Shown here piece after piece: positions 26,930-34,462 of a stretch of DNA of 64,000 bases (positions are counted from its first letter, which is position 1; every line of letters begins with the position of its first letter). Origin of the DNA: Streptomyces sp. LHD-70 (GTDB lineage Bacteria; Actinomycetota; Actinomycetes; Streptomycetales; Streptomycetaceae); assembly GCF_031157275.1 (NCBI RefSeq), contig NZ_JAVIFW010000007.1, forward strand, positions 1 through 64,000, read 5' to 3'. The notes beneath the pieces were generated by a model that saw only the letters and a program-made list of their open reading frames with translations, ran no database searches and was not told the origin of the DNA. Made by a program: the position numbers and the translations under genes.

Positions 26930-27946
26930 ATGAGCGACCCGAGGATCCTCAGCGTACGTCCGGAACCCGGTGACTACGCCTGGACGTTCGGCGGCGCCCC
27001 GCCCGTCGCCCGCATCGCGCCCGGTACGGTCCTCGACCTCTGGACGGAGGACTGCTTCGGAGGGCGCGTACGGTCCGAGAAGGACCTGGTGTCCGAGGTG
27101 TGCGAGTTCCCGTACCTCAATCCGCAGACCGGGCCGTTCCACGTAGAGGGCGCGGAGCCGGGCGACACGCTGGCGGTGCACTTCGTGTCCGTGGAACCGG
27201 CGCGCGACTGGGCCGCGTCGACGACGGTGCCGTTGTTCGGGGCGCTGACCGGCACCCACACCACGGCCGGGCTGCAGCCGCCGTTGCCGGAGCAGGTATG
27301 GATCTGGCAGCTGGACCGGGAGCGCCGTACGGCCCGATTCGCCGCGCACGACAGCGAGTTCACCGTCGACCTGCCGCTGGATCCGATGCACGGCACGGTC
27401 GGTGTGGCGCCGGCGAATCTGGAGGTGCGCTCGGCCCTGGTGCCGGACGCGCACGGCGGCAACATGGACACGCCGGAGATGAGGGCGGGGGTCACCTGCT
27501 ATCTGGGCGTGAACGTGGAGGGCGCGCTGTTCAGCCTGGGCGACGGGCATGCGCGGCAGGGCGAGGGCGAGACATGCGGCGTCGCCGTCGAGTGCGCCAT
27601 GCACACCGTCGTGATCGTCGACCTGATCAAGGACCTGGCCACGCCGTGGCCGCGCATCGAGTCCGACACGCACCTGGTGTCGACCGGTTCCGCGCGCCCG
27701 CTCGAGGACGCGTTCCGGGTCGCCCAACTCGACCTGGTCCGCTGGCTGGTGCGGGACTACGGCTTCAGCGACATGGACGCGTACCAGTTCCTCACGCAGG
27801 CCGTGGAGTCGCCGCTGGCCAACGTCTGCGACACGAACTACACGAGCGTGGCGAAGGTCCGCAAGGAGTGGCTGCCGCAGCGCGAGAGCCACCGCGCAGC
27901 GCACGCCCGCCTCCGCCTGTCGGCAGCCGCACTCACCTCCCTCTGA
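26930..27946 (+). CDS. acetamidase/formamidase family protein
   Basis: A 338-residue member of the FmdA/AmdA family, which hydrolyses short amides such as acetamide or formamide to the acid and ammonia. Family blocks: VLDLWTEDCFGGRV near the N-terminus, GPFHVEGAEPGDTLAVHF, GTVGVAPANLEV and DAHGGNMDTPEM with GVNVEGALFSLGDGHARQGE, which holds the metal-binding and catalytic residues of the family. The ATG at 26930 follows AGCGGAGCAG. No amide transporter gene adjoins it, and the preceding tandem repeat separates it from the FAD gene. Confidence 0.92.
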   Translation: MSDPRILSVRPEPGDYAWTFGGAPPVARIAPGTVLDLWTEDCFGGRVRSEKDLVSEVCEFPYLNPQTGPFHVEGAEPGDTLAVHFVSVEPARDWAASTTVPLFGALTGTHTTAGLQPPLPEQVWIWQLDRERRTARFAAHDSEFTVDLPLDPMHGTVGVAPANLEVRSALVPDAHGGNMDTPEMRAGVTCYLGVNVEGALFSLGDGHARQGEGETCGVAVECAMHTVVIVDLIKDLATPWPRIESDTHLVSTGSARPLEDAFRVAQLDLVRWLVRDYGFSDMDAYQFLTQAVESPLANVCDTNYTSVAKVRKEWLPQRESHRAAHARLRLSAAALTSL

Positions 27947-28070
27947 GCCTCCCTCTGAGCCCTCCCAAATAAGAAACCGCTCCTGCCCCTACGACCACAA
28001 CTCCCCCACCGCGCCACCCGAGGAGCACATCCCGCACCTGAACTCCCCCACAGGAAAGGCAGGTCACCCC

Positions 28071-28721
28071 ATGGACCGCGCACGCGGAGTCCCCACCGGA
28101 GGTCCGAGCAGGCGCCGTCTGCTGCAGGGCGCCGCCCTCGCCGCCGTCCCCGCCGCCCTCCTCGTCCCCACCCGGACCGAAGCCCTGCCGCAGCCCCCGA
28201 AGCTGCCGAAGCTGCCGAAGCCACGGAAGCGCCCTGCCGACTATCCGGACGCCGAGTGGGTCCCGGCGAGCACCTCCAACTACACGGTGTCGAACCGGCC
28301 CGTGACGTACCCGGTCGACTTCGTCGTCGTCCATGTCACGCAGGAGACGTACGACGACACCCTCGCGATCTTCCAGAACCCGGACGCGCAGGTCTCCGCG
28401 CACTATGTGGTGCGCTCGGCGGACGGGCACGTCGCGCAGTGCGTACGGGACCGGAATGTCGGCTGGCACGCCGGGAACTGGGACTACAACACGCGCAGCA
28501 TCGGCATCGAGCACGAGGGCTGGGTGGACCAACCGGAGTGGTTCACGGAGGCGATGTACGCGTCGTCGGCGGAGCTCACCGCGTATCTGTGCGCCACGTA
28601 CGGCATCGCGAAGGACCGGGGCCACATCATCGGCCACAACGAGGTGCCGGGCGCGGACCACACCGATCCGGGGCCGCACTGGGACTGGTCCCATTACATG
28701 GACTTGGTGAACTCCCTGTAG
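28071..28721 (+). CDS. secreted N-acetylmuramoyl-L-alanine amidase
   Basis: A 216-residue exported zinc amidase (Amidase_2/PGRP fold) that would cut the stem peptide from muramic acid in peptidoglycan. The N-terminus has a Tat-type signal (SRRRLLQGAALAAVPAALL), then a Pro/Lys linker (PKLPKLPKPRKRP). Likely zinc ligands are the His in VVVHVTQET and the HTDPGPHWDW cluster near the end, with IIGHNEVPGADH as the conserved block. The catalytic domain is about 165 residues with no separate cell-wall binding domain. Confidence 0.9.
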   Translation: MDRARGVPTGGPSRRRLLQGAALAAVPAALLVPTRTEALPQPPKLPKLPKPRKRPADYPDAEWVPASTSNYTVSNRPVTYPVDFVVVHVTQETYDDTLAIFQNPDAQVSAHYVVRSADGHVAQCVRDRNVGWHAGNWDYNTRSIGIEHEGWVDQPEWFTEAMYASSAELTAYLCATYGIAKDRGHIIGHNEVPGADHTDPGPHWDWSHYMDLVNSL

Positions 28722-28797
28722 CTCGTGCGGCGCCTCTGGCCCGTGCGGTGCCTCTGGTCCCGTGCAGTGTCTCCAGCGCCTCCAGTTCGTGCGGTGA

Positions 28798-28809
28798 GTG
28801 AGCGCTCAC
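28798..28809. promoter_or_regulatory. palindrome resembling a TetR-type operator
   Basis: Perfect 12-base palindrome GTGAGCGCTCAC inside GGTGAGTGAGCGCTCACC, 84 bases upstream of the Rieske/FAD oxidoreductase start. The TGAGTGAGCGCTCACTCA type of site is typical of TetR-family repressors. No TetR gene is in the window, so the regulator would be encoded elsewhere. Confidence 0.4.
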
Positions 28810-28892
28810 CACCCTCCGTCACCGCCGATATGCCCCGGATGGTCGAACGTGCCACGATGAGGAGGCCGGCAGGGGACCCGTCAGGGGACGAC

Positions 28893-30452
28893 ATGGCTAC
28901 GCAGCAACGACCGACCGTGGACGCGTCGTACTGGATGGTCACCGCGTCCGGTACGGACCACCCGCCGCCGGAGTCCGATCAGACCGCCGACGTGGCCGTG
29001 ATCGGCGGCGGCATCGCGGGCCTGTGCGCCGCCTGGGAACTGGTGTGCGCGGGCCTCGACGTGATCGTCCTGGAGGCGGACCGGGTCGCGGCCGGGGTGA
29101 GCGGGCACACGACGGCCAAGGTGACCGCGGCGCACGGCCTCAAATACGCGCGGCTCGAGGCGGAGCACGGCGGTGAAACAGCGTATCTCTACGCCCGGTC
29201 ACAGCAGGAGGCCGTCGAGCGGACCGTCACACTCTGTGCCGAGCTCGGCATCGAGGCGGATCTCGAGCGCATGCCCGCGGTCACGTATCTGCGGGATCCG
29301 GAGCGCGTCGGCGAGCTGAAGGAGGAAGCGGCCGCGGCGCGGCGGGCCGGGCTCGACGCGTCGTTCGTGACGGAGACGGGGCTGCCCTTCGACGTCGCGG
29401 GCGCGGTGCGCGTGGACGGTCAACTCCAGTTCCATCCGCGGAAGTTCCTGCTCGGCCTCGCGGAGCGCGTCACGGCCGCGGGCGGGCGGATCCACGAACA
29501 CTCCCGCGTCACGGCCCTGCACGACGGCGCGCACTGCCGACTGACGGTCGAGAGCCCGGACGGCGGCAAGGGCGTGACGGTGCACGCGGGGGACGTGGTG
29601 ATCGCCACGCACTACCCGGTCTTCGACCGCACGCTGCTGCTCACGCTCCTCGAACCTCGGCGTGAGCTGGTCCTCGCGGCGCCCGTCACGGCGGCAGCGG
29701 CGCCCGTGGGCATGTTCATCACCCCGGAGGACGGTACGCGTTCACTGCGCAGCGCCCCGTACGACAGCGGGCGCAGGCTGCTGATCGTGACGGGCGAGGC
29801 CTTCGAACCGGGCGCCGGTGGCGTACGGGAGCGTTTCGAGCGGCTCGACGCATGGGCGTGCACGGAACTGCCGGGGTTCGCGGAGGCGGACCGTGTCTAC
29901 CGCTGGGCGGCGCAGGACAACGACGCGATGGACCAGCTGCCGTATGTGGGCCACGCACATCCCGGCAGCCAACATCTGTATGTCGCCACCGGGTTCGGCG
30001 GCTGGGGCATGAGCAACGGCGTCATGGCGGGACGCCTTCTCGCCGCGCACATCGCGGGCGGGCCGCGTCCGGCGTGGACCGAGCTGTACGACCCGCGCCG
30101 GCTGCCGCCGGTCCGGGACGCGGGCCATGCCGTCGCGCAGCAGGCCTCCGTGGCGGGCCACTTCATCGGGGACCGGCTGCACACCGGCGAGCCCGCTTCC
30201 CTTGCGGACGTCGCGCGCGGGGGCGGTGCGGTCGTACGCCTGGGCGGCAAGCCCTGCGCGGTGCATCGCGACGACACCGGGAAGGTCACCGCGCTCTCCG
30301 CGCGCTGCCCTCACCTCGGCTGCCTGGTGCACTACAACGACGCCGAGCGGACGTGGGAGTGCCCCTGCCACGGTTCCCGGTTCGCCACGGACGGCTCGGT
30401 CCTGCAGGGCCCGGCCACGCGTCCGCTGAAACGGCGCGAACTCCCCGAATGA
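28893..30452 (+). CDS. FAD-dependent oxidoreductase fused to a Rieske domain
   Basis: A 519-residue two-domain protein. Residues ~33-390 form a DAO-type FAD domain (VAVIGGGIAGLCAAWEL, later LYVATGFGGWGMSNGVMAG). Residues ~415-519 are a Rieske [2Fe-2S] domain with CPHLGCLVHYN and CPCHGSRF, supplying the two Cys and two His ligands. Such fusions are annotated as FAD-dependent oxidoreductases; electrons probably pass between flavin and cluster, but the substrate is unknown. The start at ATG 28893 follows AGGGGACGAC. Confidence 0.9.
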   Translation: MATQQRPTVDASYWMVTASGTDHPPPESDQTADVAVIGGGIAGLCAAWELVCAGLDVIVLEADRVAAGVSGHTTAKVTAAHGLKYARLEAEHGGETAYLYARSQQEAVERTVTLCAELGIEADLERMPAVTYLRDPERVGELKEEAAAARRAGLDASFVTETGLPFDVAGAVRVDGQLQFHPRKFLLGLAERVTAAGGRIHEHSRVTALHDGAHCRLTVESPDGGKGVTVHAGDVVIATHYPVFDRTLLLTLLEPRRELVLAAPVTAAAAPVGMFITPEDGTRSLRSAPYDSGRRLLIVTGEAFEPGAGGVRERFERLDAWACTELPGFAEADRVYRWAAQDNDAMDQLPYVGHAHPGSQHLYVATGFGGWGMSNGVMAGRLLAAHIAGGPRPAWTELYDPRRLPPVRDAGHAVAQQASVAGHFIGDRLHTGEPASLADVARGGGAVVRLGGKPCAVHRDDTGKVTALSARCPHLGCLVHYNDAERTWECPCHGSRFATDGSVLQGPATRPLKRRELPE

Positions 30453-30496
30453 CGCCGGGCCAAATAGCGCCATTGCCGGGCCAAATAGCGCCAATG

Positions 30497-30537
30497 ATGC
30501 CTCGAACTCCCCGAATGATTCGGGGAGTTCGAGGCAT
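30497..30537. terminator. perfect 20-bp inverted repeat (bidirectional terminator)
   Basis: Arms ATGCCTCGAACTCCCCGAAT (30497-30516) and its exact complement at 30518-30537 surround a one-base loop. It lies between two convergent genes, the Rieske oxidoreductase and the DUF6479 gene. The left arm repeats the last codons of the oxidoreductase gene (GAACTCCCCGAATGA at 30438-30452), suggesting a local duplication created the hairpin. A 22-base direct repeat containing CCAAATAGCGCCA occurs twice just upstream (30456-30496). Confidence 0.75.
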
Positions 30538-30589
30538 TCCTGGGGGAGTTCGTTCAGTGCCTGGAAATTGTCTGGAAACTGCCTGGAAA

Positions 30590-30961
30590 CTACCGGAGAC
30601 CACCGCTGCCGAAGGACCCGCTCATTCCCGGAGTCCAGCGAGGTGGCGTCTGGTTCTCGCTCCTTCTCGATCCTGAGGCGTGGAGTGCGTACGGCATGAG
30701 CCGTTCGCTTTCCTCCTTGGCCTGCGGCATTTCGTCTGCCTCCCGCACTTCCCGAATCTCTCGGACCGGTCCGGAATCGGGCAGCTTCGGCTGCTCCTCC
30801 GGTCGAGGTCGGTGCGGCTCTCGGTCTCGCACTCTGTTGCCCAGCCAGAAGGCCCCGAGCAGGCCGCCGACGATGACGATGCCACCGACGAATGCGGCGA
30901 TACGCCCGACGGCGCCACTGGAAGCAGCCAGGTCGAACAGTTCACTCGTTGCCGTGATCAT
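30590..30961 (-). CDS. DUF6479 family protein
   Basis: A 123-residue protein resembling the Streptomyces DUF6479 family: a single N-terminal TM helix (FVGGIVIVGGLLGAFWLG), a polar Pro/Arg/Glu linker (REPHRPRPEEQPKLPD, then REIREVREADEMP) and a C-terminal WTPGMSGSFGSGG tail typical of the family. It is probably anchored in the membrane with a cytoplasmic tail. The ATG at 30961 gives family length; an upstream in-frame GTG at 30997 lies on top of a GGAGG. The function is not known. Confidence 0.8.
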   Translation of the reverse strand: MITATSELFDLAASSGAVGRIAAFVGGIVIVGGLLGAFWLGNRVRDREPHRPRPEEQPKLPDSGPVREIREVREADEMPQAKEESERLMPYALHASGSRRSENQTPPRWTPGMSGSFGSGGLR

Positions 30962-31207
30962 GATGGCGGGGCACCCGAATTCCGGGCACCGATTCACCTC
31001 CCGTAATCAACTCGAGCGATCCCTCCTCGAGCGTTCATTTTACTCCGCACCGGGTTATCGGCAGTGGGAGCACCCCACGAACCCCATGTGACCGAATCAT
31101 CACCGTCCGGACACGACTTCTGTTGTCATGGCTGTTGTCGGCTCGTACGAGCGAGGCGACGATGACTGGAGCAGCACGGACCGCAAGGCCCGTTCAGGGA
31201 GGCAGAG

Positions 31208-32470
31208 TTGACCGATCCATGGGTGGCACTCCCGCCGGGCACCGACCGCGTCGAGCGGGTCCGGATGCTGCGCCGCGCGCACTCGGTCTTCACGTCGGCG
31301 GGGACGGTCGCCCGGCCGGTGCGGTCGGTCGTGGCCGACTCGTGGCGGCGCTCGGCGCGGGCGCGGGTCAGCCCTGAGGGCACGGCCCGGGTCGAGCTGG
31401 TCGACGGCGATCTGGGCGCGTACCGGGCGCAGCATCCGCTGTCGCGGGTCATGCCGCTGTTCCGTGAGCTGATGAGCACGTTCGCGATGGACGGGGAGCA
31501 TCTCCTCGCGGTGTGCGACGTGCACGGCAGGCTGCTGTGGGTGGAGGGGCACGCGACGACCAGGGCGCGTGCGGAGCGCATGAACTTCGTGCCGGGCGCG
31601 CGCTGGGCGGAGTCCGCGATGGGCACGAATGCGCCAGGTACGGCGGTGGCCGTGGGCCGCCCTGTCCAGGTCTTCGCGGCCGAGCACTTCAGCCGGCCGG
31701 TGCAGCCCTGGACGTGCGCTGCGGCGCCGGTGCACGATCCGCACACCGGTCAGCTGATCGGCGCGGTGGACATCACGGGCGGCGACCGACTTGCGGAGCC
31801 CATGAGCCTGGCGTTCGTCCAGGCCGTGGCGCGGGCCGCGGAGGCCCAACTCGCCCTGGACCGGCGCCCGTCGCGCCGTGCGACGGTCGAGCTGTACGCG
31901 CTGGGCCGGGACGAGGCGCTGCTCGTCGCGCACGGGCGGAAGACCCGGCTGAGCCGTCGGCACAGCGAGCTTGCGGTGCTCCTCGCGCGGCATCCGGAGG
32001 GCCTGACCGGGGACCAGCTCCTGCTCGGGCTCTACGAGGACGAGTCGATGTCGCCGGTGACGCTGCGGGCGGAGCTGTCGCGGCTGCGCTCGCTGCTCGG
32101 CGCCGAGCTGCTGGCGTCCCGCCCGTACCGCTTCACGGCCGAGGTCGACGCGGACTTCCTGCTCGCGGAACGGCGGCTCGCGGCGGGGTCGGTGTCCGGC
32201 GCACTCGGTTCGTACAACGGTCCGCTGCTGCCGCTGTCGCAGGCTCCGGAGGTGGCCCGGCTGCGGCACCAGCTTGAGCGGTCGCTGCGGGACGCGCTGA
32301 TCGAGCGCGCCGATCCGCAGCTCCTCGCGGACTGGGCGTACAGCAGGTGGGGCGGTGACGATCTCGACGTGTGGCAGGCCTTGGTGGCGGCCACCCGGCC
32401 GGGCACTCCGGAGCGTGCGGCGGCCCGGGCGCGACAGCGCGACCTGGACGCGGAACAGGCGGGTCCGTAA
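31208..32470 (+). CDS. GAF-domain transcriptional regulator (AcoR-like N-terminus)
   Basis: A 420-residue regulator. The N-terminal block VADSWRRSARARVSPEG is typical of AcoR/GAF activators. A GAF domain follows (HLLAVCDVHGRLLWVEGH to QLIGAVDITGG), then a C-terminal DNA-binding region of about 150 residues with LSRRHSELAVLLARHPEGLT and PVTLRAELSRLRSLLGA, a winged-helix type rather than a Fis domain. There is no sigma-54 AAA+ domain. TTG is used as start because GGGAGG is well placed in front and the reading matches family N-termini. It sits immediately upstream of an aldehyde dehydrogenase gene, its likely target. Confidence 0.85.
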   Translation: MTDPWVALPPGTDRVERVRMLRRAHSVFTSAGTVARPVRSVVADSWRRSARARVSPEGTARVELVDGDLGAYRAQHPLSRVMPLFRELMSTFAMDGEHLLAVCDVHGRLLWVEGHATTRARAERMNFVPGARWAESAMGTNAPGTAVAVGRPVQVFAAEHFSRPVQPWTCAAAPVHDPHTGQLIGAVDITGGDRLAEPMSLAFVQAVARAAEAQLALDRRPSRRATVELYALGRDEALLVAHGRKTRLSRRHSELAVLLARHPEGLTGDQLLLGLYEDESMSPVTLRAELSRLRSLLGAELLASRPYRFTAEVDADFLLAERRLAAGSVSGALGSYNGPLLPLSQAPEVARLRHQLERSLRDALIERADPQLLADWAYSRWGGDDLDVWQALVAATRPGTPERAAARARQRDLDAEQAGP

Positions 32471-32472
32471 CG

Positions 32473-32630
32473 GCCGGGCGCAGGCCTTCCCGTAGCGGCT
32501 GGGCGCAGGCCCTCCGTACCGGCCGGGCGCAGGCCCTCCCGAACCAGCCGGGCGCAGGCCCTCCCGAACCGGCCGGGCGCAGGCCCTCCCGAACCGGCCG
32601 GGCGCAGGCCTTCCGTACCGGCCGGAGGCA
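32473..32630 (+). repeat. 25-base minisatellite, about six copies
   Basis: Units of 24-25 bases, pattern CGGCCGGGCGCAGGCCCTCC followed by CGAAC or GTAC, run head to tail about six times, with a partial seventh (CGGCCGGAGGCAACG). Copies 3-5 are almost identical, so the array is recent or homogenised. It occupies most of the gap between the GAF regulator and the aldehyde dehydrogenase. Each unit contains GGCC(N)7GGCC and can form a small hairpin. Confidence 0.88.
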
Positions 32631-32714
32631 ACGTGGTTGCAACCTCCCCGTCCCTAGCCTCCCCGGCAAGGGGCTGCCCGAAGGCGGGCGGCCGTTCCCG
32701 GGAGGCCCGCAGAG

Positions 32715-34238
32715 ATGACCCGTTACGCCGCGCCCGGCACCGAGGGCGCCCTCGTGTCCTACAAGTCCCGCTACGACCACTTCATCGGCGGCCAGTACGT
32801 GCCGCCGGCCCGTGGCCAGTACTTCGAGAACCCCAGCCCGGTCAACGGTCAGCCGTTCACGGAGATCGCCCGCGGCACCGCCGAGGACGTGGAGCGCGCG
32901 CTCGACGCCGCGCACGCGGCGGCGCCCGCGTGGGGGCGCACGTCCACGACCGAGCGCGCGCGGATCCTCAACAGGATCGCCGACCGGATGGAGGCCAACC
33001 TCGAACCGCTTGCGGTCGCCGAGTCCTGGGAGAACGGCAAGCCGGTACGGGAGACGCTGGCCGCCGACATCCCGCTCGCCATCGACCACTTCCGGTACTT
33101 CGCGGGGGTGGTGCGCGCCCAGGAGGGCACGTTGAGCGAGATCGACGACGACACGGTCGCGTACCACTTCCACGAGCCGCTCGGGGTCGTCGCGCAGATC
33201 ATTCCGTGGAACTTCCCGATTCTGATGGCCACTTGGAAGCTGGCGCCCGCACTCGCGGCGGGCAACGCGGTGGTCCTGAAGCCGGCCGAGCAGACCCCGG
33301 CGTCGGTGCACGTGTGGCTGGATCTGGTGGCGGATCTGCTGCCGCCGGGGGTGGTGAACGTCGTCAACGGCTTCGGCGCGGAGGCGGGCAAGCCGCTGGC
33401 GTCGAGCCCGCGGGTCGCGAAGGTGGCGTTCACCGGGGAGACGACGACGGGGCGGCTGATCATGCAGTACGCCTCGGAGAACATCAAGCCGGTGACGCTC
33501 GAGCTGGGCGGCAAGTCGCCGAACATCTTCTTCGACGACGTGTGGTCGGCGGACGACGCCTTCCGCGACAAGGCACTTGAGGGCTTCACGATGTTCGCCC
33601 TCAACCAGGGCGAGGTCTGCACGTGCCCGTCGCGCGCCCTCGTCCAGAGCGGCCACTACCGCGAGTTCCTCGACGCGGCCGTGGCCCGCACGGAGCGGAT
33701 CGTGCCGGGCCACCCGCTGGACACGGACACGATGATCGGCGCGCAGGCATCCAACGACCAGCTGGAGAAGATCCTTTCGTATCTGGACATCGGCCGGCAG
33801 GAGGGCGCGAAGGTCCTCACGGGCGGCGAACGCATCGAGTACGACGGCGAGTTGGCGGGCGGCTACTACGTCCAGCCGACGATCTTCGAGGGCGACAACC
33901 GGATGCGGATCTTCCAGGAGGAGATCTTCGGCCCGGTCGTCTCGGTGACCTCGTTCGACGGCTACGACGACGCCTTGAAGATCGCCAACGACACGCTGTA
34001 CGGCCTGGGCGCCGGCGTCTGGACCCGGGACATGAACACCGCGTACCGCGCGGGCCGTTCGATCCAGGCGGGCCGCGTCTGGGTGAACAACTACCACGCG
34101 TACCCGGCCCACGCGGCCTTCGGCGGCTACAAGCAGTCGGGCATCGGCCGGGAGAACCACCGGATGATGCTGAACCACTATCAGCAGACGAAGAACGTTC
34201 TTGTTTCATACAGCCCTAAGAAACTTGGGTTCTTCTAG
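32715..34238 (+). CDS. NAD-dependent aldehyde dehydrogenase
   Basis: A 507-residue ALDH oxidising an aldehyde to its acid with NAD(P)+. Key blocks: [20 protein letters not shown], the cofactor loop [28 protein letters not shown] with the general-base Glu, and [14 protein letters not shown] with the catalytic Cys. The C-terminal half has [20 protein letters not shown] and the terminal [18 protein letters not shown]. It is closest in character to the AldB/ExaC group, often controlled by a GAF activator such as the gene upstream. A terminator-like hairpin follows at 34249. Confidence 0.93.
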   Translation: MTRYAAPGTEGALVSYKSRYDHFIGGQYVPPARGQYFENPSPVNGQPFTEIARGTAEDVERALDAAHAAAPAWGRTSTTERARILNRIADRMEANLEPLAVAESWENGKPVRETLAADIPLAIDHFRYFAGVVRAQEGTLSEIDDDTVAYHFHEPLGVVAQIIPWNFPILMATWKLAPALAAGNAVVLKPAEQTPASVHVWLDLVADLLPPGVVNVVNGFGAEAGKPLASSPRVAKVAFTGETTTGRLIMQYASENIKPVTLELGGKSPNIFFDDVWSADDAFRDKALEGFTMFALNQGEVCTCPSRALVQSGHYREFLDAAVARTERIVPGHPLDTDTMIGAQASNDQLEKILSYLDIGRQEGAKVLTGGERIEYDGELAGGYYVQPTIFEGDNRMRIFQEEIFGPVVSVTSFDGYDDALKIANDTLYGLGAGVWTRDMNTAYRAGRSIQAGRVWVNNYHAYPAHAAFGGYKQSGIGRENHRMMLNHYQQTKNVLVSYSPKKLGFF

Positions 34239-34248
34239 AGTCCAAGTC

Positions 34249-34283
34249 GGTTGCCTGGAGACTCCGTTCCACTCCAGGCAACC
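34249..34283 (+). terminator. stem-loop after aldehyde dehydrogenase
   Basis: Perfect 12-bp arms GGTTGCCTGGAG (34249-34260) and CTCCAGGCAACC (34272-34283) with an 11-base loop, starting ten bases after the stop. It lies between convergent genes and probably terminates the aldehyde dehydrogenase transcript. Confidence 0.75.
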
Positions 34284-34462
34284 TCTACACCTGCGCTACC
34301 CTCCGCGATCGCTTCAACACCCTCGCGCCACGATTGGCGTCTTAAGCGAATTCTCCTGGACCAGTAGCGGACCAACCGGCCCCGTCGACCCCTGCGGCTT
34401 CCTCGAACTCGGCATCGGTCGCCGGCCGCTCCAGCCAGCGGGCCCAGCGGATTGAAATGCGC

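Noticed and set aside
32473..32630. Possible CRISPR array
   Set aside because: Units are contiguous with no unique spacers and no cas genes nearby; it is a minisatellite.
32133..34178. 681-codon antisense frame opposite the aldehyde dehydrogenase
   Set aside because: Composition is typical of a shadow frame; the C-terminal part is only the translated minisatellite.
34239..34462. Possible tRNA or small RNA between convergent genes
   Set aside because: Only a terminator stem-loop is seen; no cloverleaf, anticodon arm or CCA-like end.
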